From Aedes albopictus (taxonomy: Eukaryota; Arthropoda; Insecta; Diptera; Culicidae): a stretch of 64,000 nucleotides of DNA. Shown in pieces: positions 35,570 to 47,625 of the stretch; position 1 is the stretch's first letter, and each line of letters starts with the position of its first letter. Position numbers and translations under genes: made by a program. The notes below the pieces were generated by a model that saw only the letters and a program-made list of their open reading frames with translations, made no database searches and was not told the DNA's origin. Location of the stretch: the NCBI RefSeq assembly GCF_035046485.1, contig NC_085137.1, positions 448,872,980 to 448,936,979 on the forward strand, read 5' to 3'.

Positions 35570-37400
35570 GCTTAATCTCTGAAGAATCTCTGAAAAAATC
35601 TTTGAAGAAATATTCGGAGAAATTTTTAGAGAAACAGCCCGAGGATATACGGAATGTAACCCTCAAGACATTCCCGAAGGGATCCCGTAAGTAGTTTCTG
35701 TAAAAACCTTTACAGGAGCTCCGGATAAATCCCTTAAGTAATTTCTGAAAGAATCCTTACTGCAATCTCCGTAGAAATCTCTAGAGGCATTTCTTTGGCA
35801 TTTTCTGAAAACTCATTGAATGAATTCTTATTGCAATCTTTGAAGAAATCTCCTTGAGAAATATATGGAGGAATTTCTGAAAAAAAAAGTACTGGGGAAA
35901 TATCAGGAGCATTTTAAGGAGAAACCATAGCAGAAATGAATTGCTAAAGTCTAGCATGAATTCCAGAAGAATTTCCAACAAAATTTTCTAAAGGAATTTC
36001 AGAAGCAATACCAAGAGATTTTCGTAAAGAAATACCAAGAGGTAACCCTGGGAAAATCTCAAGCGGGACCTCTGGGAAATCCATAGAGGATGCCTGTTCG
36101 TATATGCCCTGCACATTACGAAAAAGGAAATTATGCGCCACCTGTCTGTCAGCCGTTTAAGTACACTAGACGTTACTCTCGTTCGTGTAGAACGATAAAA
36201 GCACCACCGCCTTCCGGGGCACCATGATATAAAAGGAGATCAAGTAACGAGCATCGTTCTCTTTTCTGCACCGAAGCACCATCTTGGCGCCATTACTCTA
36301 AGTGGATCTCTGCGCCACCCTATTATCTAAAGTTTTGTGAAACCTCTCAAATTGTTAAAGTTGAACTAAGTTGAATTTAGTTATAAGTGATTAAATTAAA
36401 GATAAGTGTAATAAATTAAGCTAAAGAAAGACGAAATAAACTAGTGCAATTTCTGACTGTGTTAGTGAAAACCATTGGACTTTTGAAGTGTTAATAGAAA
36501 CTCAATCAATTCGATCTGGGAACATCCATCGGCCTACATTTTGACCGTTACTGCTCGCTGTGCTCTCGACAATGCCCAATTGGGAAATCTAACAGAGGAA
36601 TCATAGTGAAATCTCTACAGGATTTCTTGTATGAGGAACCCTAAGAAGAATTCTTGAAAAAATTCTTAGAAAAATCACTTGATTTATTTATCAGTAGGTT
36701 GTCTCCAGAGGCACGTTCTCTTCCATTTGGGAAATTTGTGCCTTCTGTAAATTTATTCATGGACCAATGCACGCAGTAATTCATATGGGAATTATTTCAG
36801 AAGCATCTACAGGATACTCTGAATACATCACTAAAGGAGAATTTCTGAAGGAATCTCAACAGAAGTTCGTCAACCTGGGGGTATCATAGGAAGAACGCAT
36901 GAACAATTCTTAGGGAAATATCTAAAAAGGTGGTTATAGAAATTTCCAGTAAATTTCTTTCCAGCAGAAGTTCATGGACTATCCAAACAGATATGTATGG
37001 AGAAATGCCAGCAGGATGTCTTGAAAGAATCGCTAAGAAATTTCCTGGATAAATCCACGTAGCAGGAGTTCCAGAACAAGTCTCAAGAAAAGCTTCTGGA
37101 TAAATCATAGGAGGAATGCCTGAAAAAATCTTAAAGAGACACGCCTTAATGAATCGTTAAAAAAATCCCGAAAGAATTCCTTTAAAACTTCCGGCGGAAT
37201 TCTTGGAGAAATACCAGCAAAAATTCTTACAAGAAACCACGCAAAAGTTCTTGAAGGAATCGCAGTAAGATTTTTTTGGGGAATCCCATCTCGAATTGCT
37301 TAAGGGTTTCTAATGAATACAATTCTGACAGCAATTTTTTAAGCAATCCAAGTAGGAAATCTATAATACAAATCTCAGAATAAATCTAGACCAACATGTA
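35570..37400 (-). repeat. GGAATTCCTCC array, GA form, highly decayed
   Basis: Units such as GAAGAAATCTCTGAAAAAATC and GGAATTTCAGAAG lie at about 35570-36110 and 36590-37400, on each side of the LTR-like segment. 36690-36760 contains TCTCCAGAGGCACGTTCTC, shared with 57690-57740, part of some other dispersed repeat. Confidence 0.5.
36143..36538 (+). mobile_element. Possible LTR remnant, Pao/BEL-like
   Basis: About 396 bp from TGTCTGTCAG to GGCCTACA. A TATA box (GATATAAAAGG, near 36229) and a later polyadenylation signal (GAAATAAAC, near 36432) are in LTR-like order. The following TTTTGACCGTTACTGCTCG resembles the primer-binding region that follows BEL LTRs. The internal region is lost after about 36585, and no second LTR is visible. 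Family from memory. Confidence 0.45.
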
Positions 37401-37758
37401 AAAAAAAGCGGAACAACCATTGCATGTCTCAACTTCTCCCACCCCGTCTAGGCGTTTTTCAATTTATTTATGCAAACTTATCCCGTAGTCAGATAGAGGG
37501 CAGTCTGCTCTATCTGTTACTGGTCAGAGAGTACATGAAAAATGGGCCATGTGCTCAGAAGGAAGGGAGAAGCAAAAATTCGAAATGGTTGTTGCGGCCT
37601 TTTCAAATGTTAGTCTATCTGGATCAATCCAAACAAGTAAACCTAGAGGAATTACAGAGATGCCGGAAAGAAGTAAATGGATTGACTTGTAATAACAACA
37701 ACAGGCAGCGTTTATTGTTTGTTCTGTTCCTGAAGAAATTCAGAAGAATAGTCTTTAA

Positions 37759-38246
37759 GCCCATATAGCCGATGTGGTAAGCGCACGTGCAATCAGCAAA
37801 ACCATGCTGAGGGTGAGGAGTTTGATTCCCGGTTAGCTCAGAATCCATTTCATAATCGACATATCCTTAAGAGGAAACAAACCCTCATCGTTTAGCAAAA
37901 ACTTAAAAGCAGTTTTCTCTCTGAAATCTCAACCAATGTTAAAAAAAATATCACTGCACTCTGGCCACCATTTTGATAACAGTGAAATAATTTTTAATGA
38001 CGATTTTGTGACTTAAAGGAAGAAAACTGATATTGAAAAATTGATGATTGCTGATGACTGAATGATGGTTATTTGAGCCTTAACTACCTTGTGTATAAAA
38101 TATCTTCATGACTACCACACGATATATGTACAAATGCAAAATAAACATTGGCTGTGGGGGATCTCAGTTAAAAATTTAAAAGTTTTCATAAGTTGAGGAG
38201 CAGGCTGTGTTCTAGTTGGAACGTTACGCCAAGAAGCGAGAGAGCT
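37759..38246 (+). mobile_element. Old, expanded Feilai-type SINE, copy 3
   Basis: GCCCATATAGCCGATGTGGT, a decayed B box (GAGTTTGATTCCCGG) and later CACACGATATATGTACAAATGC and GGAACGTTACGCCAAGAAGC follow the order of the other Feilai copies. About 200 extra bases sit between 37880 and 38085. Much more diverged than copies 1 and 2, so an older insertion. Confidence 0.75.
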
Positions 38247-38574
38247 GGAATCTTTTAGCAATTTAAATTAATATTGGCTTAAAACATTGGCGAGGATTGG
38301 GTGCTAAAATTGCCTCAATGTGTTAGTTTGCAAAACAAGATTGGTCGTTTTCAAAAGTTACACGAGTTTTGTTCATTGCGTAATTTTTCTATGACGCCTA
38401 AAGACATCAACTGCATTAATAATGAAAATAAAATTGAAATTCTGAATGAAATACAAATTTATTTTTTTACTTCAAAAAAGGCTGACAAAATCGGGTCAAA
38501 AAGCTGACAAAATCGGGGGTAGACAAAATCGGGGGTAGACAAAATCGGGGGCTGACAAAATCGGGTCCCCACTG

Positions 38575-38968
38575 TATTTATATTGCCCTCCGCTGCTGCT
38601 CCCGTTTCCTCTGGGATGCTACTTTGGAGCCGAGAACCGGCAGCCACACAAAAGAAGAGATTTACCGAGCAGTAGCTTCATATACAGTACCTATTAGGTA
38701 AGTTCTGCTCCGGAGGTACTTCTTATTGGTGACTGGGACGTATGTGCAATTGCATCGCAATCTCAGATGGCATATTATTTTATTGCTGCCAAGAACCAGC
38801 TTATCTTGTGTCAATATTGGCCGTTTAAATTATTTCAAATTGGTGGTCTGGTCGACATACATTTGGACGAGTGTTGAGCTCCATCTTGTTTCAATTTCAG
38901 TGGAAATTACATTATTTTGTGGAGTCGATGTTACTACAAGCGATAGTTTTGTATGTAGTTTTCAAACT
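38575..38968. other. Unique sequence left of the heptamer array
   Basis: No gene recognised. The open frame beginning at 38726 runs into the array only because the array lacks stops in the forward frames. Confidence 0.4.
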
Positions 38969-40777
38969 CTTCTATCTTCTATCTTCTATCTTCTATCTTC
39001 TATCTTCTATCTTCTATCTTCTATCTTCTATCTTCTATCTTCTATCTTCTATCTTCTATCTTCTATCTTCTATCTTCTATCTTCTATCTTCTATCTTCTA
39101 TCTTCTATCTTCTATCTTCTATCTTCTATCTTCTATCTTCTATCTTCTATCTTCTATCTTCTATCTTCTATCTTCTATCTTCTATCTTCTATCTTCTATC
39201 TTCTATCTTCTATCTTCTATCTTCTATCTTCTATCTTCTATCTTCTATCTTCTATCTTCTATCTTCTATCTTCTATCTTCTATCTTCTATCTTCTATCTT
39301 CTATCTTCTATCTTCTATCTTCTATCTTCTATCTTCTATCTTCTATCTTCTATCTTCTATCTTCTATCTTCTATCTTCTATCTTCTATCTTCTATCTTCT
39401 ATCTTCTATCTTCTATCTTCTATCTTCTATCTTCTATCTTCTATCTTCTATCTTCTATCTTCTATCTTCTATCTTCTATCTTCTATCTTCTATCTTCTAT
39501 CTTCTATCTTCTATCTTCTATCTTCTATCTTCTATCTTCTATCTTCTATCTTCTATCTTCTATCTTCTATCTTCTATCTTCTATCTTCTATCTTCTATCT
39601 TCTATCTTCTATCTTCTATCTTCTATCTTCTATCTTCTATCTTCTATCTTCTATCTTCTATCTTCTATCTTCTATCTTCTATCTTCTATCTTCTATCTTC
39701 TATCTTCTATCTTCTATCTTCTATCTTCTATCTTCTATCTTCTATCTTCTATCTTCTATCTTCTATCTTCTATCTTCTATCTTCTATCTTCTATCTTCTA
39801 TCTTCTATCTTCTATCTTCTATCTTCTATCTTCTATCTTCTATCTTCTATCTTCTATCTTCTATCTTCTATCTTCTATCTTCTATCTTCTATCTTCTATC
39901 TTCTATCTTCTATCTTCTATCTTCTATCTTCTATCTTCTATCTTCTATCTTCTATCTTCTATCTTCTATCTTCTATCTTCTATCTTCTATCTTCTATCTT
40001 CTATCTTCTATCTTCTATCTTCTATCTTCTATCTTCTATCTTCTATCTTCTATCTTCTATCTTCTATCTTCTATCTTCTATCTTCTATCTTCTATCTTCT
40101 ATCTTCTATCTTCTATCTTCTATCTTCTATCTTCTATCTTCTATCTTCTATCTTCTATCTTCTATCTTCTATCTTCTATCTTCTATCTTCTATCTTCTAT
40201 CTTCTATCTTCTATCTTCTATCTTCTATCTTCTATCTTCTATCTTCTATCTTCTATCTTCTATCTTCTATCTTCTATCTTCTATCTTCTATCTTCTATCT
40301 TCTATCTTCTATCTTCTATCTTCTATCTTCTATCTTCTATCTTCTATCTTCTATCTTCTATCTTCTATCTTCTATCTTCTATCTTCTATCTTCTATCTTC
40401 TATCTTCTATCTTCTATCTTCTATCTTCTATCTTCTATCTTCTATCTTCTATCTTCTATCTTCTATCTTCTATCTTCTATCTTCTATCTTCTATCTTCTA
40501 TCTTCTGTCTTCTATCTTCTATCTTCTATCTTCTATCTTCTATCTTCTATCTTCTATCTTCTATCTTCTATCTTCTATCTTCTATCTTCTATCTTCTATC
40601 TTCTATCTTCTATCTTCTATCTTCTATCTTCTATCTTCTATCTTCTATCTTCTATCTTCTATCTTCTATCTTCTATCTTCTATCTTCTATCTTCTATCTT
40701 CTATCTTCTATCTTCTATCTTCTATCTTCTATCTTCTATCTTCTATCTTCTATCTTCTATCTTCTATCTTCTATCTT
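38969..40777 (+). repeat. Heptamer array (CTTCTAT)n, about 258 copies
   Basis: The 7-bp unit CTTCTAT repeats for 1.81 kb. The only change I see is A to G at 40507 (CTTCTGT). Seven is not a multiple of three and the unit makes no stop on the + strand, so all three forward frames stay open and read the same peptide, LLSSIFY repeated. The two long open frames of about 700 codons are therefore artefacts. One strand is almost pure pyrimidine apart from one A per unit. Confidence 0.98.
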
Positions 40778-41795
40778 GGTTTATATATCATTTTTTCTTA
40801 GACACAGTAAATTCGTTGATTTCTCGAAACGTTGCCAAATTCCTAATATACAAACAAAGCGAAAAAAGCAGCATTACAACCGTGTAGCAAAACTCGACCC
40901 ACAAATAAATGTTCCCGGGCGAGCACAGTCGTCATGCCGTGTGGCAGCATGTGGTTTTAATAGGTTTTTTTACACAAAAATATGATTTACTGCCGGTATA
41001 CTTTCTCTTCATCATCGTGTCTTTCTTTCACTTATGGCTCTGGGCGCGCAAACGAAAAGAAAAATCCCTCCGTCCGTCCAGATCGGGCGCAGAACCTTGT
41101 ACCAATATGGTTGTGTCCCGCCCTGCATGTGACGACGGGATTAGGATTGCGGTGAAAGACGAGGACAACGAAGACGACGACGGATTTGACTGGAGTTTTA
41201 TTTACTTTCAATGTCTTTTCCCCCCGAACTGCGGTGCTCAGAGCAGAGCGTGCGGTGCGGATTGGATTGTACCGTGGTACGGCAGCGATGCTGCTGCGGC
41301 ACTTATCAAAAACACATAACCAACATTTAATTGCCGGATTCCGTCCTTGGGTGTAGTTAACCGTCGACGTGGTCCGGGATCGGAATGGCTTTTGCGAGGA
41401 GTTTGGCAAGATAAACCCCCTATCCGAAAAACATGTGTGGCTGTGCAGTTTCGATGTTGTTTTCGTACGGGTTTCAAACTTGGTGGTGTGAGACATTGAC
41501 GGGGTTATTCAGTGATTGCGAGATATGCGTGGGTGAAGAAGTTGATGGTTGCTCTGCATGTTGCTTACCTATAAGGGTATGCGATATTCTTATGTAGGTC
41601 GGAATACTATTGTTCTTACTGTTCAACAGGTCTGTACACTCATAAACATTTCTCATCAGTCACTAGGTTGGTCTTCCTCAGATATCGATAATGTTTTGTT
41701 TCTCTGCTCAGTTTCAGCTAACAGTGGACAAACTTTAAGTCAATCAGTTGTCACACTTTTAACAGAAATTAAGTAGAAAAACTTACTTGCTGCAA
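40778..41795. other. Non-coding stretch right of the heptamer array
   Basis: GC-balanced around 41040-41480, with frames on both strands (40909-41319 +, 41032-41496 -) that overlap and resemble nothing I know. (GAC)n-like patch near 41155-41180. Possibly single-copy regulatory DNA. Confidence 0.35.
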
Positions 41796-41799
41796 TACT

Positions 41800-43965
41800 T
41801 TTGGGAAATCTTCTTGAGATTCCTCCAGAAATGCCTCCTGCAATTCCATCAAGGACTCCTCCATGGATTCCTCCAGAATACATCTACCTATTCTTCCAAT
41901 GAGATCTGTAGGTATTTATTCAAGGTATTCATTCAAGGAATTTCTCTTAGGATTTTTCCAGCAATTTTAATTAGAATTTCTTTAGAAATTCCCGTAATTA
42001 TAGGAAATCCTCCAGAAATTCCTCCAAGAACTTTTGATGGGGCCATGCAAGATAATCTTCCATGGATTATTCCAGAACTTCTTCCGGTGATTGCTCTAGA
42101 AACATCTTCAGTGATTTCATCCAGGAATTCCAGCTGGGATTAGTCAAGCAATTGCAACTGTGGTTCCACCAGCAATTTCTCCTAGGACTCCTCAAGAAAT
42201 TCTTACTGTAATACCTTTAGAGGTTTTTCTAGGTATTTCCCCAGAGATTTTTGTAGAGGTTTCTCGTGTAATTTCCTAAGGGATTTTTGCTGGGATTATT
42301 CATGGAAATACTCCGGACATTCTTATAACAGTTCTTCCGGTGAATACTCTACGAATTCCTTCAGAGATTTTATCCAGGGATTCCTCCAGTTATTTCTCAT
42401 GGGATTCCTCCAACAGCTCCTCGTAACTGTCCTTTAGAAATTCCAGCTGGTATAGGACAGATCGAAGTACTAGATTTGTAGTAATGGGCTGAATTTTAGT
42501 ATGGTCTCCGTTTCTGCAAAGCGTGGGTATTACGATTCCTTGACTAATTAAAAAAAACACCATTTAATTCTAGACGAACATTTGAAAAGGGCCTATCTGC
42601 TTTGCGTAAACAAACATGTTTTTGTCTCTGTAGGGCCCATCTGCATCCACTCACGCACATCAACACCCTTAACAGAAAGAGTGTTCTTCAAGCTATCTGT
42701 TAAGCGGAGAAATTACCTTCTCACCATACTAAAATTCAGCTCATTACTACAAATCTAGTACTACACCAAACGTGCCCTATTCCTCAAGCAATTTGTCCAG
42801 CTATTCTTGCTAGGATTACTTCAGGAATTCTAACTGTGGTACCAAAATATTCTGGTAGGTATTCCTCTTGAGCTTTTCCTCGCTTTTTACTGGGGATACT
42901 TCCCGGCAATCTTCCTGGAATTCTGCAGAAATTCCTTCGGTTGTTCTTCCAAGACTCATACAGAAAATCCTCCAGAGATTTTATCCAAAGATTCCTTCAT
43001 AAATTCCCCTTGGAATTCCTGCAGAATCATCTGTTAGCCTTCCTCCAAAGATTCCTCAAACAACTCCACCTGCGATTCTTCCAGCAATTCCTTTTCCAGA
43101 TATTCTAACTATGGTACCTGCAGGAATTATTTTAGTGATTCCTTTTGGAATTTATCCTGGCAATCTTGCCTGAATAATTCCGGGAAAATCTTTCTGAATT
43201 TTTTTTTCCGGAAATTCCTCTTGTGATTCCTTAAGGACCTTCTCTGTGGATTACTTCAGAATACCTCTACCGGTTCTTCTAGGGACCTCTCGAGGTATTC
43301 CTCCAAGTTTTTCTTCAAGAATGTTTCTTTGGATTCCCCCAGGCATTCCTGATAGGGTTTCTCAAGAAATTTCCTTTTTTATTTCCTACAGAGAATTTTC
43401 CTGAGATTCTTCCAGAAGTTAATGTGGTGTTTCTTCCAGGATTTTTTATCCATGAGATTTTATCCAAAGATTCTCTCATAAATTTCTTCTGGGATTCCTC
43501 TAGGAACTCCTTTTGGTCTTCCTCCAGGAATTCCAGCTGAATTCCTCAAGCAATTCCGGCTGTGGTTCTTACAACAATTCCTTCCAGGACTCCTCCAGAA
43601 ATTCTTTCTATAGTACCTGCCGGAATTATTCTAGGGATTCCCTCAAGAATTTCTCTTGCGATTCCTTCAAAAACCCTTGCTGGGATGATTCAAGGCAATC
43701 TTTCTAGGTTTCTTCCAGAAGTTCCTTCGGTATTAACTCCAAGAATTCCTCCAGAAATTTTATCCTGTGATTTTTCCACAAAATTGCTCTTGGATTTTCT
43801 CCAGGAACTCCTTTTGACCTTCATTCAAGAGGTCATGCTGGGATTCCACAAGCGATTCCTTCTGCGATTCTCTCAGGAGTGCCTCCTAGGACTCCTCCAG
43901 GAATTATTACTGCTGTACCTGCAGGAATCCCTCTATGGATTTCACCTGGCGTTCTTGCTGGGGTA
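41800..43965 (+). repeat. GGAATTCCTCC array, CT form
   Basis: Long degenerate array (TTCCTCCAGAAATTCCTCC and relatives), broken by the MITE at 42455-42777. Translations such as GIPPEIPPGI are by-products of a period near 15 bp. Confidence 0.75.
42455..42777. mobile_element. 323-bp TIR element in the array
   Basis: About 60 bp of inverted ends: GTACTAGATTTGTAGTAATG and GCTGAATTTTAGTATGGT reappear inverted before 42777. TA at 42453-42454 and 42778-42779. Interior unrelated to the array; no coding sequence. Confidence 0.8.
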
Positions 43966-44363
43966 CCCCGCTTATACGACAAACGTCGAATTAAAAAGTG
44001 TTCAAATGTCACAGCGATGTACACTGTAAATGCAAAACAGTTCGATATTGTACTTATACTCGCACCTGCAGCAGCTCCTCTTGAAGCCGATAATTCCGGA
44101 AGTTCTGAGTCGGTGCTATTCGACACCCAAACCGCCTGGAGACTAACCGGAATGAACTGAGGATGGAAACAATCGTAGAAAGAACTAGCTTTCATTTCGT
44201 ACCACCGCAATATCTGTTGAAATTATGTTTCATAACAAATCCGGAAATCAAAACAAAAACAAAAATAGAGTAGCTAAATTTCAATGAGCAAGATGGTGAC
44301 CAGTTTGTCGAATTAAAAGTTTAACCCGGTTGTTCAACAACAGTCGGTGTCGTACTAGCGGGG
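43966..44363. mobile_element. 398-bp TIR element at an array strand switch
   Basis: The ends CCCCGCTTATACGAC and GTCGTACTAGCGGGG are inverted with two mismatches, flanked by TA (43964-43965, 44364-44365). GTCGAATTAAAA occurs in direct orientation near both ends. It lies exactly where the array changes from CT form (left) to GA form (right). Confidence 0.75.
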
Positions 44364-44394
44364 TAATACGGTAATTCTAAAAGAAGTACAGAAT

Positions 44395-44815
44395 ATATAC
44401 TAGAAGGAATGCCTAGAGAAATCCCTGGAGGAATCGGTAGCGTTATTCTGGAGAAATCCATGGAGGAGTCCCTGAAGGAATCGCAGGAGAAATTTTTGGA
44501 GGAATCCCAAAAAGATTACTTGAAAGAATCCAGCAGGAAGGCCAGGAGACACCCACGAGGAATCTCACGAACGATCCCTAGAAGATTTCATGGAGATAAA
44601 CCAGTTAGAATTGCTGAAGGAGTTCTAGGAGGAATTACTGGAAGAACCGCTGCAGGTATTGCTTGAGGACTCTCAGTTGGAATTGCTGAGGTAGGCAAAA
44701 TCGAGTTCCTTGAGGAATGCCATGAGAAATTTCTCGAGCAATCCCCGGCTAAAATCTCTTAAAGAATTTCTGAAGGAATCGTCTGAAGGAAACCTTTGGA
44801 AGATTCCCTAGAAGA
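44395..44815 (-). repeat. GGAATTCCTCC array, GA form
   Basis: GGAGGAATCCCAAAAAG and GAAGGAGTTCTAGGAGG-type units, the reverse orientation of 41800-43965. Confidence 0.65.
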
Positions 44816-45620
44816 TGTGTGGTGTTGATCTACCGTGTTGCAAAGTGTGACAGCAGCGTAATGTTTAGACTGCATGTAACACCGCATAACGTCGACAGCT
44901 GTATGTCGACTGTGCACTGCGACAACACTCTTCTATCGGAAACAGAGGGCACCGCCATTGCTCGGCATCTTTCGTATTCTTCAGTTCAAGCAGGTAAGAC
45001 GCGTTCCCTTTTGTGCGCGGCCAAAATCCGGTTGCTGGTTGACTCCGTATAATGTAGAATTCCACAGAAGATTGTCTTGAATAGCATTCTCATCCATATG
45101 CAATATATGAAAATCTAAATTTGGGTACGACTCGAAACTCGATCAAAACAAAATACTTCCTTGAATTAAGTAGACGTAGTGTATTTCGCCTAAATTGCGA
45201 TCTCAATCCATCGCATTCAAAATTGCAGTTATTTAGTATTTAAAAATGATTATGAAAGTAACTTTTGATTTCAAATGTTACAATAAACTTTGTTCATTTT
45301 CTTAAGCGACAAAAAAGTTTTTGAAAAGTGTAATTAGAACATTAAATTTATTTGTAAAAGCTTTTCTATAAAACAATCATGTCTCAATAAATGGTTCTAA
45401 CTTTCTTCCTGTGGATCCTTTGAAAAGTAATCCTAAAATTTCTCGTATAGCTTTTTTCATCTTCTTCGGTCAGAGACTGCAAAGACTGAAAATTACATTA
45501 ACACTAGAAAACGGACTATAATGCAAAGAAGTTGTTTTAATAGATATGGTTAAGGCGTGCATTATGGAATTAAATCTGTCAGCATTGTTTTCAATTCCAA
45601 TCATGCAGAGGCGCACCAGT
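44816..45620. other. Non-coding stretch, AT-rich after 45060
   Basis: 44820-45050 is GC-balanced with one 77-codon frame and a donor-like CAG|GTAAGA at about 44993; I cannot support an exon. 45060-45540 is AT-rich with nothing recognised. Confidence 0.3.
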
Positions 45621-45624
45621 TGTG

Positions 45625-46475
45625 TTCAGGAGGTTCCAGGGGGTCCTGCGGACATTCCAGAAGAATTCCAGGGGCGTTCGAGGAGTTCCCACGGGACTTT
45701 AGGGGGTTTCGTGAGGGTTCTAAGAGGTTTTGGAGGTTAATGCGGTTTCATGAACGTTCCAAGGGTGCTTCAGAAGGTTTGGAAGGTTCAAAGGGTCCCA
45801 GGGGCGTTCCAGAGGTATTCCAGAGGGTTTAGGAGACATCTAAAGATCATCGAAGGGTTTCAATGACGCTCCATGGGTGTTCCAGGAGGTTTCAGGGACG
45901 TTCCAGAGTATTCCAGTGGCTTTCAGGGCGTTCCAGGGGGTTTTAGAGGCATTCCATGGGATATCGGGAACGATCCAGAGTGTTTCAGCGGGATTCAGCA
46001 GCGCTCAAGGGATTTTCAAGGAGTTCCAGAAGCGTTCCAAGATGTTTCAGGGGTGTTCCAGGGAGTTTTCAGGTACGTTCCAAAGGTGCGTACCGTGGGG
46101 ATTCCAAAGTATCCAGGAGTTTTGAAGTGGTTTCAGAAGCGTTCCATATAGTTTTAGCGGGTCCCAGGTGAGATCCTGATTATTTTAGGGGCATTCCCTA
46201 GGGATTCAGGTGCGCTCCATGGGGATTCAGGGGCGTTCCAAAGAGTTTTAGGGGGTTTAAGGGGTGTCCAGGGATGTTCCAGAGAGTTTCAAGAGATTTC
46301 AGAGACGTTCCATGGGTTTTAAACGATGTTCCAGGGTGCCACAGTGATTTTTGAGGTGCTTCAGAGACGTTCTAGAAAATATAAGGGGTGTTCCAGAGGG
46401 TTTCAGAGAGTTTCAGGGGGTCTCGTGGGTGTTCCAGGGGTGTTCCAGTGGAGTTCCAGTGGGGTTCAGGGGGTT
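45625..46475 (+). repeat. GTTCCAGGGG degenerate array
   Basis: Same family as 11845-12225 (GGGGCGTTCCAGAGG, GTTTCAGGGG). The R1-type remnant starts immediately at its right edge, so the LINE may have inserted into the array. Frames reading GVPGGFRDVPE are by-products. Confidence 0.75.
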
Positions 46476-47625
46476 GCAGTGTTACTGAGCTCTGCATAAA
46501 GTGCGGAGTGGAGGGCCATATCGCCAAGGAGTGCAACTCGGCGTCAAAATGCTTGATTTGCACGGCAAACATGGGTTACACGACAATGAGGTCGAGAGTT
46601 CAAGACAGTTGGCACTCGCGCACTACAAAACGGAGGTGGTGCTGGTAAACAACCGCAAGTTTGAACAACAGACAATGATCACCACAGGCGGGTACACGAT
46701 CAACCCTAAGCGCTCACTGAAGCAATTGGGGGTCATGATCGACGATAAGCTGAAATTCGGAAGCCACGTGAAATATGCATTCAAAAGCATGGCGATAATG
46801 GCATTGTCAAAGATAACGTGAAATAACTCGGCAATAGTCTCGAGTAAGCGTGAGGAGCTCGCGACAGTAGCGATCTCGATACTACGGTATTGCGCCGCTG
46901 CATGGTGCGCGAGACGGATCGCCAGAACATCGTCTATGTTGAAGTGCTAGAGGGAATGGGATTGCTTCGGCAAGGGTAGATGGACACACAGGCTCATACC
47001 GAGCGTGTCTAAATAGACGAGCAGGCCCAATGGCGAGGTGAACTTTCACTTAAAACAATTTCTTTCAGGCTATGTGTGCTTTAGGTGGTATCTGCACAGA
47101 TTCCGACATGCAGGCTCCTCCGCATGTCCGGAAAGTGCAGACTGCGACCAGACCATACGAGGCATGTGCACTTTGAATGTCCACGCTTCGTGGAGCAAAG
47201 GTCGAGTATGCATGAGATATGCGGTAGAGATATCACGACAACATTGTTGAAAGGATGTATACGGAGGTGAACAAGTTGGATTCCGTTACTTCCATGGTCT
47301 CTCAAATCGTACTTGGACTACAGAGAAAATGGCGGGCTGACCAACAGCAAGTTGAGTTGGCCCCCCTCCCCATCCTGGAGCTTGAGATCAACAAGTAGTT
47401 ATAGACTACTAGCCAGAACCCAAGCTTCCAGGAGAGAGAGGACAACTTAAGGCGGTAGCTGATGAATCGCTAACCAACAGAGAGTACTCATTTACCGTCC
47501 CCTTCTCCCTAACGGGCCTACCGCAAAGGCAATGACGAGAGAGAATGAGTTTTTAGTAGGTCAAAACCCACATAATCCAGGCTACCACTTCTTGGGGATC
47601 TGATCAACAGATTTTCTCATTCTAA
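46476..47625 (+). pseudogene. R1-like LINE remnant with internal deletion
   Basis: It begins with a gag-type CCHC knuckle (CIKCGVEGHIAKEC) from the end of an ORF1. Within about 30 codons it jumps to the RT thumb region (TEVVLVNNRKFEQQ, LKQLGVMIDDKLKFGSHV), so most of ORF2 is deleted. Decayed C-terminal coding follows (AAAWCAR; LHRFRHAGSSACPECxDC-like zinc finger at about 47090-47170; ECPRFVEQR) and then an R1-like 3' UTR with GTTTTTAGTAGGTCAAAACC near 47550. Stops and frameshifts throughout. Clade from memory. Confidence 0.75.

Larger units (their letters stand above)
34912..38574. mobile_element. 3.7-kb composite element, pogo/Tigger-style ends
   Basis: The left end CAGTAAGGACCCGATTTTGT and the right end (inverted, ...ACAAAATCGGGTCCCCACTG) are flanked by TA (34910-34911, 38575-38576). 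The motif CTGACAAAATCGGG is repeated beside the ends: one inverted and two direct copies at 34920-34985, and five near-copies at 38480-38565. The interior holds a MITE (35069-35241), GA-form arrays, a possible LTR (36143-36538) and an old Feilai copy (37759-38246). No transposase is readable. The element at 48886-53024 has the same ends. Confidence 0.75.

Noticed and set aside
38726..40985. Two open frames of about 700 codons reading LLSSIFY repeats
   Set aside because: They arise only because the heptamer CTTCTAT creates no stop in any forward frame; there is no independent coding signal.
41032..41496. 154-codon frame on the - strand
   Set aside because: Overlapped by other frames, no recognisable domain or splice context, low-complexity patches.
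44865..45065. Donor-like CAG|GTAAGA after an open stretch near 44993
   Set aside because: No homology and no convincing start or acceptor; left as unannotated.
46388..46648. CCHC zinc-knuckle frame as a host nucleic-acid-binding gene
   Set aside because: It continues into R1-like RT sequence, and the upstream half of the frame is array-derived.
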